The position numbers and the translations under genes were made by a program. Positions 1 to 6,604 of a DNA stretch of 6,640 nucleotides are shown piece after piece (the stretch's first letter is position 1; each line of letters opens with the position of its first letter). Origin of the DNA: an uncultured Eubacteriales bacterium. Lineage in GTDB: Bacteria; Bacillota; Clostridia; Oscillospirales; UMGS1783. Location of the stretch: NCBI GenBank assembly GCA_905209135.1, contig CAJLRT010000060.1, forward strand, positions 1-6,640. Direction: 5' to 3'. A model generated the notes under the pieces. That model saw only the letters and a list, made by a program, of their open reading frames with translations, was not told where the DNA came from and did no database searches.

Positions 1-1529
1 TTCAAAAGCGCATATGCGCCTTTGGGCTTGACTGTTTTTAGCATGGCGTTGGTGTTTCCGTTCTCTGCACGGGATACCCATTCACAGTAAACAGGGTCGG
101 TGCCGTCCTTGTCGCCGTCGAACACGCACAGGTCGCCGCCGTCTGTTCCAAAGTACAGCTCCCCCTCGTACTGTTTAAGAACGCGCCCGGCCGCCGTCCC
201 TATATTCAAATCCGTCCAATAGAACCACTCGTATTCAAAGCTGCCGTTTGCGCTGTACGTGCCCCGGCTGTCCGCAAGATACATCGTGTCGCCAAACAGC
301 GCGCAGTAATAACCGTTCCATTCTTCCGTCTGTACGCTGGATAGGCTCTCTGCCGCAAGCGCGCTGTCAATAAGCGTGCTGCGGTGTTTCAGGGAACGTT
401 CGCTGTTGGTGACTGTGGGCGACGTAATGCCCTCTACGCCGCGCGCAGACATATATACCAGATCGTCCCGGAACGAACGTGCGCCGCCGACACAGCCCTC
501 AGATATAACGCTCTGACTGGACGGGTACACCCGGCCAAGGTCATAGTCCAGCGTGGGCGTGTGGACAAAAACAGATGACGCATCCTGATTCCCGTCTTTC
601 AGAACGATCAGGCTGCCGTCCTGCACCGCCATATCCACAATGCGGCTGTTGCTGTCCCCGACTTTGACATAGCCCACATCGGATATATAGGCGGGATTAT
701 CCAGCTCGCAGTGCCAGAACACATTCGGGTAGGCCGGGTTGCCAAAATAGAAAAAACGGTTATCAAACGGAATGGCGCGCGTGCAGGGCGTTACATTATC
801 CGTCACCGAAACTCCAAACTCTATAACGACATTATCGTCGCCGCCGCCGGGAATGGCCGGGGCGGTGGAAAAGGTGACAATGCCAGTCTGCTTATTGACC
901 GTAAAGGCGGTTGTTGTCTCTCCGTCTACCTCCGCCGTGACTGTGCTGTCGTCAAGTCCGGTCGCGTCGAGGTGGTATTCTTTACTCGTGCCGTCGCCCC
1001 TGAAACTGTTTTTGCGCCTGTTCGTCAGCATATTTACAGTTTGGTACACAGTACCGCCGCCCTCCGGAGTACGGGCGATACTTGTTGCAGGGACATATCC
1101 CGTTACCGCTGTGCAGGCCGCGCCGTCATATCGCAGATAATGCTCGCCGTCCAGAAAATACAGCGCCTTTTCATGCACAAACGCGGTGGAATATGTGTCC
1201 AGTACGCCGCTGTAAATCTCCTCCGGGATACCGTCTATTCCCGTGGAGCGATACAGGCTTGTCCCCGCGTGCACAATCAGCAAAAGCTGTGGGATTTCCA
1301 GAAAGTATACGCCGTTGATCCGGCTGCCGTAGTCGTGCAGGACGCGCAGGCCCGGACGCGTCTCAATAAAATCCGTGAAACCGTCCTGATACCGCTTGAA
1401 CATATTGACGCAGGAACTTGCGCGGGTTGTTGATATATTCCGTTGCTCGCTCGATAAATCCACGCCCGCAAGGTCGCGGTATGTAGCCTGGTACTTCTTA
1501 GGCTCTGCCGGTATTTTTAACTGTCCCAC
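1..1529 (-). CDS. P22 gp10-like neck / packaged-DNA stabilisation protein (3' end missing)
   Basis: The frame is open from a GTG at 1529 to the window edge: 509 complete codons plus two bases, with no stop. The likely role is to close the portal after packaging and join head to tail. The N-terminus (residues 1-60) has the pattern GVDLSSEQR, then CVNMFKRYQDG, then TRPGLRVL. After it come repeated short beta-strand pairs such as VYFLE, LLLIVHAGTSLYR, KALYFLDGEHYLRYDG, GSLIVLKDG, TMYLADSRGTY and GELYFGTDGGDLCVFDG, which look like propeller blades. Residues 172-240 appear to be a separate inserted beta domain. GTG was chosen because a weak GGGGTG site lies 5 bases upstream and the frame gives a sensible N-terminus, MGQLKIPAEPKKY. 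It overlaps the adaptor gene by 32 bases, suggesting coupled translation. P22 gp10 is 472 residues, so this protein is longer. Another tail or virion propeller protein is possible. The position directly after a gp4-like gene supports the gp10 reading, which is inference without a homology search. Confidence 0.65.
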   Translation of the reverse strand, partial: MGQLKIPAEPKKYQATYRDLAGVDLSSEQRNISTTRASSCVNMFKRYQDGFTDFIETRPGLRVLHDYGSRINGVYFLEIPQLLLIVHAGTSLYRSTGIDGIPEEIYSGVLDTYSTAFVHEKALYFLDGEHYLRYDGAACTAVTGYVPATSIARTPEGGGTVYQTVNMLTNRRKNSFRGDGTSKEYHLDATGLDDSTVTAEVDGETTTAFTVNKQTGIVTFSTAPAIPGGGDDNVVIEFGVSVTDNVTPCTRAIPFDNRFFYFGNPAYPNVFWHCELDNPAYISDVGYVKVGDSNSRIVDMAVQDGSLIVLKDGNQDASSVFVHTPTLDYDLGRVYPSSQSVISEGCVGGARSFRDDLVYMSARGVEGITSPTVTNSERSLKHRSTLIDSALAAESLSSVQTEEWNGYYCALFGDTMYLADSRGTYSANGSFEYEWFYWTDLNIGTAAGRVLKQYEGELYFGTDGGDLCVFDGDKDGTDPVYCEWVSRAENGNTNAMLKTVKPKGAYALL

Positions 1530-2076
1530 TGCGCCACCCCGTTTCAACGCGGACGCGCACCGCCTGGGTAGACGCATCCCGCATCATGATCTCCTGTTTC
1601 AGGCTGTCGTACTCGTTCCAATACATCACGGCTTTGCGTTCATCGTCGTCAAGCCATATATAGTGAGCCGCCAGTAGCGGCACGAGCTGCAACAGGTCAT
1701 CCTGCATATCCAGAATGTACGCGTCCTGCGTCGCCTCGTCGATTTTCTGCGGGAATACGGAATAAAACACGTCGTATTCGCCCGGCTCGCTGAAACGCAC
1801 CACATTGTATTCTATAATTGTATAGTTTGCGGGATAAGATTCCCCCGCGCGCCTTATGCTAAGAATCCGGTTGAGACGTTCAGCCTCTACCTTGATTTCC
1901 TCTTTTTCCGCAGTCGTTGTAACCGTCAGTTTTTTCTGCGTAAACCGAACTGTACCTACAATCAGGGACATGGCCCGATTGACGGCCTGAATAAACAGCA
2001 AAGGTTTCTCCCCGTATGCTTTATCCGTCTCAAACCCCAGATTGATTAAATTGCTTTTCAGTTCTCCCCATGTCAT
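1498..2076 (-). CDS. Head-tail adaptor / head completion protein (P22 gp4-like)
   Basis: A 192-residue protein, probably a ring-forming adaptor that binds beneath the portal and receives the next neck protein. The N-terminal half is helical (TWGELKSNLINLGF, then PLLFIQAVNRAMSLIV at about 25-40). A beta-rich middle follows (YTIIEYNVVRF, then YDVFYSVFPQKID at 85-113), and then a long acidic helix at about 119-166 (YILDMQDDLLQLVPLLAAHY, WLDDDERKAVMYWNEY). This layout, with a leucine-rich helix followed by a DD pair and a helix with spaced Tyr, is typical of phage head-tail adaptors. It starts at ATG 2076 behind AAGGCGGTG at 2082-2090, one mismatch from a full Shine-Dalgarno. It ends with TAA inside the start region of the gp10-like gene. 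P22 gp4 is of similar size (about 166 residues). No lysozyme-like motif was seen. The assignment rests on pattern and gene order. Confidence 0.6.
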   Translation of the reverse strand: MTWGELKSNLINLGFETDKAYGEKPLLFIQAVNRAMSLIVGTVRFTQKKLTVTTTAEKEEIKVEAERLNRILSIRRAGESYPANYTIIEYNVVRFSEPGEYDVFYSVFPQKIDEATQDAYILDMQDDLLQLVPLLAAHYIWLDDDERKAVMYWNEYDSLKQEIMMRDASTQAVRVRVETGWRSGTVKNTGRA

Positions 2077-2100
2077 GGCCGCACCGCCTTTTTGTTTGAT

Positions 2101-2123
2101 GGGGGAGGGGCTTGCCCTCCCCC
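2101..2123. other. Strong GC-rich hairpin in the longest intergenic spacer
   Basis: A perfect 9-bp inverted repeat (GGGGGAGGG, 5-base loop, CCCTCCCCC) lies between the stop of the 114-residue gene (2134) and the start of the adaptor gene (2076). Read in the direction of the genes, it is followed by ATCAAACAAAAAGG and has no run of U. It is therefore not a classical intrinsic terminator on the minus strand, and the plus strand shows no T run after it either. It could damp read-through, mark an mRNA processing site, or protect the 3' end of the abundant capsid message. The structure is seen directly; the role is unknown. Confidence 0.7.
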
Positions 2124-2133
2124 GCTACATCGT

Positions 2134-2478
2134 TCAGGGCATTACAATCGGCGTTACGCTGACTGCCGCAGTCGTATCGAGCACGAGCCGCCCCTTATTG
2201 CTTCCGCTTACCTGCTTAAACCGGCCGCTTTCCAGCGCGAGCAGGACCGAACCGCCCGCAGGGACGCTTACCGAGAGATCATTTACGCCCTGAATGCCGC
2301 CGCCAGCCTGAACCGTTACGGTCGCAAGCGCCGCCGCTTCAAGCAGCAGGACGAGCTTGTCGTCCGATTCATCCCACGCCATGTACCCGCCGTCCGTGCC
2401 GACCGATGTCGCGTCCCCAAGAGTTTCCGCCGCATTCCATGCGCCGATCTTGGTTGCCTTGATTTCTGCTACTGCCAT
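2134..2478 (-). CDS. Small beta-rich head protein, possible capsid decoration protein
   Basis: A 114-residue protein encoded right after the major capsid gene. It has no cysteine and is rich in Ala, Gly, Val, Ser and Thr. Alternating hydrophobic stretches suggest an all-beta fold: KLVLLLEAAALATVTVQAG at about 41-59, LSVSVPAGGSVLLALES at 68-84, GRLVLDTTAAVSVTPIVMP at 96-114. The N-terminus, MAVAEIKATKIGAWNAAE, is a short amphipathic lead. ATG 2478 has an excellent AAGGAGG at 2487-2493, 8 bases upstream, which overlaps the capsid stop codon and implies high translation close to that of the coat protein. Position, size and composition fit a head decoration or cement protein. A head fibre base or a small head-completion subunit cannot be excluded. 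No named family was recognised with certainty. Confidence 0.5.
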   Translation of the reverse strand: MAVAEIKATKIGAWNAAETLGDATSVGTDGGYMAWDESDDKLVLLLEAAALATVTVQAGGGIQGVNDLSVSVPAGGSVLLALESGRFKQVSGSNKGRLVLDTTAAVSVTPIVMP

Positions 2479-2486
2479 CTGTTACC

Positions 2487-2493
2487 CCTCCTT
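2487..2493 (-). promoter_or_regulatory. Ribosome binding site of the small beta-rich head protein
   Basis: AAGGAGG on the minus strand, 8 bases before ATG 2478. It overlaps the TAA stop of the capsid gene (2492-2494), so a ribosome ending the coat protein sits on this site. This fixes the start and suggests coupled, strong expression. Confidence 0.85.
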
Positions 2494-3307
2494 ACGAATT
2501 GTGCGCCTTGACAACGTACAGCTCTTTGGGGCGTACCACTTTAGCCCCATAGGTGTCCAGGCCCTTTACCGCGTCCTTGAAAAGACCCTCGGGACGGTAT
2601 GCCTCGGTTTCGTTGATCTGGCCTGCAAAGGCGATCGCTTTCTTGGTGCGGATCATCAAATAGTCATCCGTCCCGTCGTTATAGAGCAGATTGGAAATTT
2701 TGACCCGCGCGCCATTGTAGGTGCCGACAAGCCCCTTGCGCAGGATCTCCATGTTGTCCGTCGCAACGGTAGTAAGTTTGTCCTTGAACAGGTTGTAGAA
2801 CCACGGCGTAACGGTGATGACCACATCGTCGCCGATTTTCACGTCGTGCTCCCACAGCCACACAAACGCCTTGTCCACCGCAGTTTTGGCCGCGTCTGCG
2901 GTCGTGACGGACGTGGAATTGGAGAATCCGCCCGCTTCCACTGCAAGAGACGCGATATACCTGTCACGCTCAATCGCAAGCGCCTGCGAACTCTCGGCCA
3001 TCAGCGCGGGCATAAGGCCCTCTACGCTCTGCGCCTTGTCCACATCGTCCACGCCGAAATTAAAGAACTTGGCCTGATCTATCGGCAAATACACCGCGGT
3101 GTCGGGCACGTCCTCCGGCGCGCCGATGTCCTGGCCGGTATATGTGCCGATGGTGGGACGCGCCACGCCCAGAATCTTGACGCGCTCGCCCTTTTTCGCC
3201 TCTCCCTCAAACTCCGTGTTGCAGTCCTCCTGCAAAACCGTTGCTTTTTCCAGCTCGCGCTGGATGTGCTTGCTCCAAACCGTAGGCTTGAAATTGCTGT
3301 AAGCCAT
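2492..3307 (-). CDS. Major capsid protein, probable HK97 fold
   Basis: A 271-residue coat protein that would form the icosahedral shell. Features in order: a charged N-arm (WSKHIQRELEKATV, 11-24); a Lys/Gly-rich segment with beta strands (KKGERVKILGVARPTIGTY, 38-56) fitting an E-loop; AVYLPIDQAKFFNFGVDDVD at 71-90 followed by a long helix (about 92-122, QALAIERDRYIASL) fitting the spine helix; ITVTPWFYNLFKD at 164-176; a loop with GLVGTYNGARVKISN at 192-206; and a C-terminal strand region, AIAFAGQ to VVRPKELYVVKA, at 224-268. This is the usual order of an HK97-fold coat. ATG 3307 follows GGAGG at 3317-3321, 9 bases upstream. The gene starts only 6 bases after the scaffold stop. At 271 residues it is far shorter than P22 coat (430), with no room for an inserted I-domain. 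No cleaved delta domain is apparent, fitting a separate scaffold gene. Confidence 0.85.
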   Translation of the reverse strand: MAYSNFKPTVWSKHIQRELEKATVLQEDCNTEFEGEAKKGERVKILGVARPTIGTYTGQDIGAPEDVPDTAVYLPIDQAKFFNFGVDDVDKAQSVEGLMPALMAESSQALAIERDRYIASLAVEAGGFSNSTSVTTADAAKTAVDKAFVWLWEHDVKIGDDVVITVTPWFYNLFKDKLTTVATDNMEILRKGLVGTYNGARVKISNLLYNDGTDDYLMIRTKKAIAFAGQINETEAYRPEGLFKDAVKGLDTYGAKVVRPKELYVVKAHNS

Positions 3308-3313
3308 ATTACC

Positions 3314-4186
3314 TTACCTCCATTTAGTCATAGATTTCTGGATGATGTCCAGAAGTTTGGGATTCCGCCTGTAGTCCGCGTCCGTCAGCTTGTCCACCTC
3401 CTCCGGGGTGTAGAAGTCCTTGGGCTGCTCGACTACTGTGTTTTTGATCGCGCCGGTTGAAGGCGGCGCCGTTTTTTTGCCCGGCACAGTGCGCCCGGTA
3501 ACAAGCGCATATGCCTCTACGGGCTTTCCCTGATACTTGCGCGTCCGCATAAGTGCGACATAAGCGTCTCGGGTGTCCTCGTCCATATCGCCGATGTTCT
3601 GAATCCGCGCATCTGGAAAGGCGTTTGCAATCGCGTCCACGTCCTTTTGAATAGCAGCCAGGACCATGCGGCGTTCCGCTTCGTTCGCCTTTTCTTCCAG
3701 TGCTTTTTTCTCGTTCAGAAGCTGTTGATACGCCGGGTTCCTCTCCAGCTCCTTACGCTGCGCCGCCTCGTTTGCCAGACGGCGGGTACGGGCTTCGTCA
3801 GCCGTAACGCCCCATTGCGCGGCATTAAACGCGTCCACCGCCGAATCAGGATCGTCCGGAAGCGTGGTCTGCAACGCACCCTCTACCGTTGAGCGGAGTT
3901 TGCTGTAGCCCTCCGCATGCCTGGAAAGCTGATCGACCTGCTGTTTTGCCGCGTCCCGGTCGCGCTCGGCCTGTTCCGCGCGTCTGCGCATGGCGGCAAA
4001 CGCTGCGTTCTCCTCTTTTGTCTGTGTCGGCTGTTCGGTCGCGGCTCCCGAATCCTCAACCGCTCCCGCAGCTTCGCCGGGGGCTGATTCGGCGGCGGGC
4101 GCAGGCTGATTCACGCTTTCAACTTCCACAGATTCCGCAGGGGCGGCGGCTTCCTGCACGTTTACGCCTGTCGTGTTTTCTTCCAT
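3314..4186 (-). CDS. Capsid scaffolding protein
   Basis: A 290-residue protein that would guide coat assembly and leave before or during packaging. The first 60 residues are disordered and acidic, made mostly of Ala, Glu, Pro, Val and Ser. A basic motif, AAFAAMRRRAEQAERDRDAA at 61-80, then starts a coiled coil that runs to about 90. A second long charged helix spans about 131-183 (RRLANEAAQRKELERNP, NEKKALEEKANEAERRM). A Gly/Lys/Pro linker lies at 231-245. The C-terminus, FYTPEEVDKLTDADYRRNP then LLDIIQKSMTKWR, is a basic helical hairpin of the kind that binds coat protein in P22-type scaffolds. There are no cysteines. The start at ATG 4186 has AAAGGAG at 4195-4201, 8 bases upstream. Size matches P22 scaffold (303 residues). 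Position between portal and coat is the standard place for this function. No protease motif was seen. Confidence 0.82.
   Translation of the reverse strand: MEENTTGVNVQEAAAPAESVEVESVNQPAPAAESAPGEAAGAVEDSGAATEQPTQTKEENAAFAAMRRRAEQAERDRDAAKQQVDQLSRHAEGYSKLRSTVEGALQTTLPDDPDSAVDAFNAAQWGVTADEARTRRLANEAAQRKELERNPAYQQLLNEKKALEEKANEAERRMVLAAIQKDVDAIANAFPDARIQNIGDMDEDTRDAYVALMRTRKYQGKPVEAYALVTGRTVPGKKTAPPSTGAIKNTVVEQPKDFYTPEEVDKLTDADYRRNPKLLDIIQKSMTKWR
3317..3321 (-). promoter_or_regulatory. Ribosome binding site of the major capsid gene
   Basis: GGAGG on the minus strand, 9 bases before ATG 3307. It immediately precedes and abuts the scaffold stop codon TAA (3314-3316), so capsid translation is probably helped by ribosomes finishing the scaffold. 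Confidence 0.85.
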
Positions 4187-4194
4187 ATTTTTTG

Positions 4195-4201
4195 CTCCTT
4201 T
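4195..4201 (-). promoter_or_regulatory. Ribosome binding site of the scaffold gene
   Basis: AAAGGAG on the minus strand, 8 bases before ATG 4186, in the 47-base spacer after the portal stop. It selects this ATG as the scaffold start. The spacer between portal and scaffold (4187-4233) shows no hairpin or promoter that I can support. Confidence 0.8.
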
Positions 4202-4233
4202 GGATTTTTACGCGTTGCCTGCGAATTTATGAT

Positions 4234-5970
4234 TTAACCCATCGCGGGAAAACCATCTGTTGGTATCTGTCCTGTTGGCATGGCCTGTCCTGTCGGCACA
4301 CCTGGTACGAACATCTCCGGTGGCAGACCCGCCATATCCGGCGTGGCTGACGCATCCGGTCCCGGTGGCATACCCTGCACTTCCGGCGCTGTCTGCGCCT
4401 GTGCCTGTTCTTCCAGCTTCCGCTCCCGCTCCTTTAACAAATCCACAAGCTTCTGTTTCGGCATGGCGGAGCTGTCGGACAGAAGCGCTACATACTCCTC
4501 GAACGTGATGTGTCCTGCTGCAAGCAGGTTTTCAAAGCTCTGCTCCTGTGCGAGCTTGTCAAACGGAGCGGACGGAGATACGTCAATGCGAACATGTATT
4601 TTCATGCGTTGGAGCTCGGCGCTCGGTATTGTCACCGATCCCTCCGCACCGCGTTCGGTCTCAAACTGTGTGATCTGCAAGCCGTTTACCGCATAAGTTC
4701 CCCACAGGTCGTACCATATCAGGGCAATATCCTCCAAATACTGAATATACGCCTCCACCGCCTCCGTGACAGGCAGCTCTGCGGAACGCTGCACCGCAAG
4801 GATCGCCGTACCGCTCGCCTTTGTCGGATCTACCGCGCCGGTCGCCGCGTCACCGGCTCCGGCAAGGTCGCGCGTCACATTGATGACTCGGTCTAGGAAG
4901 GAGTACGCGTCGGACGACATGGGCGTGGCGCTCAAATAGGATATATAGTTGCGTATATCCCCTGCGTTCGCGTTTTCAATACTAAGCGGCTTGCCGACCG
5001 CCTCTATATCTTCCGGGTTTTCCACTATAGCCCGCGAATACACCAGGCGCGGAAACGCCGACTGTTTAAGAGACTGCTCAATCCGGTACAATTGCTTATT
5101 GACGGAAATCTGGTTCGGAATGAGGGGGAGAACTTCGCCCATACCGCGCGCCATACCCTTGATCCGCTCGATCAGCATTCCGGCTATCGGGTACAGCGTC
5201 ATCCCCTCTATCGCAGTCGGGGTCTGATATTCAACCGTGCGCGTCGCGCGCGATACATACAATACCCCGTCTATACGCTCAAAGCGCACCAGCGTCGTGC
5301 ACTTCCCGTACCGTGCATTGCCCTGATTTACCTCCTCGTCCGCGTCGTCGCCCAGCTCGTTGTCCGTGTCCGAATCAGGCTGAATATTATCCAGCTCCTC
5401 CTTTTTCACGCCCAGCCGCTTCGCCTCGTCCCGTACCTCCTGAACCGGACGGCGCTGGGATATGATGATATAGGGCTGCTCCTGTATGTTGGCGTTCTGC
5501 TCGTCCCCGAAAAATATGTTTGTAGGGGAAATCTCCGTCATTTCTATCCGCTGTCCGTCCTCCACATAGAAATACCGGTATTTTGAGCCCATGACAAAGC
5601 TGTCCTTTATATCGTCCCACAGCACGCGGGACAGTTTCAGCCGCTCCCAGGTCTGCGCCGCAAGCTGGTTGAGTGCGTTGCATGTCGCGTCGTACAGCTC
5701 CCGCTCCATACCTGTAGCGTCCATCGGGTTGTACACGATTTCCAGATCGTTCTGGCCTACGACGGACGCTTTATATTTCACCACCGGACGTATAAAATTG
5801 AACATAGGCGGCGTTTCATCGCCCGCCTGCAAACCGTACCACTGATCGCCTATGTAGAAGCGGTTCGCCTTGTCCATATCGTCAAAATATTTGCGGCGGC
5901 GCAGATAGTCCAGGCCTCGCTGGTAATCGTCCCATGTCTGCGTTGTCGTAAACTCCCTCTTTTTTGCCAT
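4234..5970 (-). CDS. Portal protein (P22-like type)
   Basis: A 578-residue protein that would form the dodecameric ring through which DNA enters and leaves the head. The N-terminal region has RFYIGDQW (37-44) and NFIRPVVKYKASVVGQND (57-74), a familiar pattern of portals from this broad group. Alternating helices and strands follow, including YRYFYVEDGQRIEMTEISPT at 131-150. A very acidic stretch at 192-215 (DNIQPDSDTDNELGDDADEE) lies where the clip region that meets the terminase is expected. GMGEVLPLIPNQISVNKQLY at 276-295 and TRDLAGAGDAATGAVDPTKA at 366-385, followed by a long helix to about 423, correspond to the stem and crown core. The last 52 residues are rich in Pro, Gly and Met with PTGQ repeats and are probably disordered. 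ATG 5970 follows GGAGG at 5979-5983. P22 portal is longer (725 residues). Confidence 0.87.
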   Translation of the reverse strand: MAKKREFTTTQTWDDYQRGLDYLRRRKYFDDMDKANRFYIGDQWYGLQAGDETPPMFNFIRPVVKYKASVVGQNDLEIVYNPMDATGMERELYDATCNALNQLAAQTWERLKLSRVLWDDIKDSFVMGSKYRYFYVEDGQRIEMTEISPTNIFFGDEQNANIQEQPYIIISQRRPVQEVRDEAKRLGVKKEELDNIQPDSDTDNELGDDADEEVNQGNARYGKCTTLVRFERIDGVLYVSRATRTVEYQTPTAIEGMTLYPIAGMLIERIKGMARGMGEVLPLIPNQISVNKQLYRIEQSLKQSAFPRLVYSRAIVENPEDIEAVGKPLSIENANAGDIRNYISYLSATPMSSDAYSFLDRVINVTRDLAGAGDAATGAVDPTKASGTAILAVQRSAELPVTEAVEAYIQYLEDIALIWYDLWGTYAVNGLQITQFETERGAEGSVTIPSAELQRMKIHVRIDVSPSAPFDKLAQEQSFENLLAAGHITFEEYVALLSDSSAMPKQKLVDLLKERERKLEEQAQAQTAPEVQGMPPGPDASATPDMAGLPPEMFVPGVPTGQAMPTGQIPTDGFPAMG

Positions 5971-5973
5971 CAG

Positions 5974-6198
5974 CTATTCCTCCAGCCTGATTTGATTGCC
6001 CGCCGTTCCGTTATACCGTTCGATATTCTGCGCAATCAAGTCCTCGCGCGTTGGTTTTGCCTTTTTTCTCGGCGCACACTCCCGCACCGTCTTTTTGACA
6101 GCCTCGCCTGCGGGGGCCGCCTTGCCTTCGCCCAGCCTGTACGCATACAGCACAAGCAGAGGAACGATCACCACAAGGGCGCACAATGCATATGTCAT
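5974..6198 (-). CDS. Small single-pass membrane protein of unknown function
   Basis: A 74-residue protein lying between terminase and portal. Residues 3-20 (YALCALVVIVPLLVLYAY) form one clear membrane segment, followed by R21. A short Gly/Ala/Pro linker, a strongly basic patch (VKKTVRECAPRKKAKPTRED, 34-53) and a C-terminal helix plus tail (LIAQNIERYNGTAGNQIRLEE, 54-74) make up the rest. The positive charges after the segment favour a cytoplasmic C-terminus. There is no lipobox or signal-peptidase site that I trust. Its ATG overlaps the terminase stop as ATGA (6195-6198), and it ends with TAG 3 bases before the portal start, so it is firmly part of this operon. AAGGA at 6210-6214 is a weak, rather distant ribosome site. 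It might anchor packaging proteins to the membrane or be a one-segment holin, but its location is unusual for a lysis gene. I do not assign a function. Confidence 0.7.
   Translation of the reverse strand: MTYALCALVVIVPLLVLYAYRLGEGKAAPAGEAVKKTVRECAPRKKAKPTREDLIAQNIERYNGTAGNQIRLEE
5979..5983 (-). promoter_or_regulatory. Ribosome binding site of the portal gene
   Basis: GGAGG on the minus strand, 8 bases before ATG 5970. It lies inside the last codons of the small membrane protein gene, whose TAG stop (5974-5976) falls between this site and the portal start, so the two genes are likely coupled. Confidence 0.85.
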
Positions 6199-6604
6199 AT
6201 TCTCACAATCCTTTCCCCGTATCCAGACGGTTTCGGCTTCGGCTTTTCCGATTCAAAGTTATAGTGTTTTTTCGGTGCAGGCGGGCGGTTCGGCACCGGT
6301 CGTCCCGCGATAAAATACCGCAATGCGTCCGGCGCATGCGTCAGCTCGTGCGGTTCCCGCGCAACGTCGTTCGGGTTGTGCTCGTCAATCTGCACGGCCG
6401 GAAGTGTGCGCACCAGATTCTTACATGTACTGAATATAACAAGGTTCGCCGCAGGCCTGCCCTGTTCATCCTCGTAAGGCTTCAACCACTCTTTCAGGTT
6501 GTACCAGCCCTGGACGCGGTCGTTGGAGGCCCGGACTATGGGGATTCCATATTCACGGAATATGTCCGCCGTGCTTCGCCCCGTATCCTTGTGCCGGTTC
6601 CACA
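6195..6604 (-). CDS. Terminase large subunit, C-terminal nuclease-domain fragment
   Basis: Only the last 136 or so codons are present, because the contig ends inside the gene. The intact protein is the packaging motor: an ATPase plus an RNase H-like nuclease that pumps phage DNA through the portal and cuts it. What remains is the end of the nuclease domain. It holds GRSTADIFREYGIPIVRASN, DRVQGWYNLKEWLKP, LVIFSTCKNLVRTLP, a Glu/Asp-rich stretch, and HELTHAPDALRYFIAGR. The Asp of HAPDALRY matches the third metal-binding acid of terminase nuclease domains. A Pro/Lys-rich tail (PNRPPAPKKHYNFESEKPKP) follows. The ATPase domain with its Walker motifs would lie beyond the right edge. The TTG that looks like a start at 6605 is not real: its first base belongs to sequencing adapter, and the true reading frame continues upstream. 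The stop overlaps the next gene's start as ATGA. Confidence 0.85.

Noticed and set aside
3..24. Near-perfect inverted repeat centred on GCGCATATGCGC at the left contig edge
   Set aside because: It lies in the coding sequence of the gp10-like gene (Lys-Gly-Ala-Tyr-Ala-Leu), has one mismatched pair, no loop and no T run, and is probably chance. It could at most explain why assembly stopped here.
711..1433. Plus-strand open frame of 240 codons opposite the gp10-like gene
   Set aside because: The minus-strand frame is continuous over the entire region with coherent beta-strand repeats. The plus-strand product is Arg/Val/Cys-rich with no recognisable motif.
2101..2123. Intrinsic transcription terminator
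   Set aside because: The hairpin is strong but no U tract follows it on either strand, and co-oriented genes of the same cassette continue beyond it.
2357..3460. Plus-strand open frame of 367 codons opposite the capsid gene and the end of the scaffold gene
   Set aside because: It lies antisense to two well-supported genes, crosses their boundary, has no domain I recognise and is rich in Arg, His and Leu, as expected of a shadow frame in GC-rich coding DNA.
4234..4392. Frameshift at the end of the portal gene because of the odd low-complexity tail
   Set aside because: The frame stays open to a normal TAA, the scaffold gene follows with its own ribosome site, and Pro/Gly-rich portal tails are plausible.
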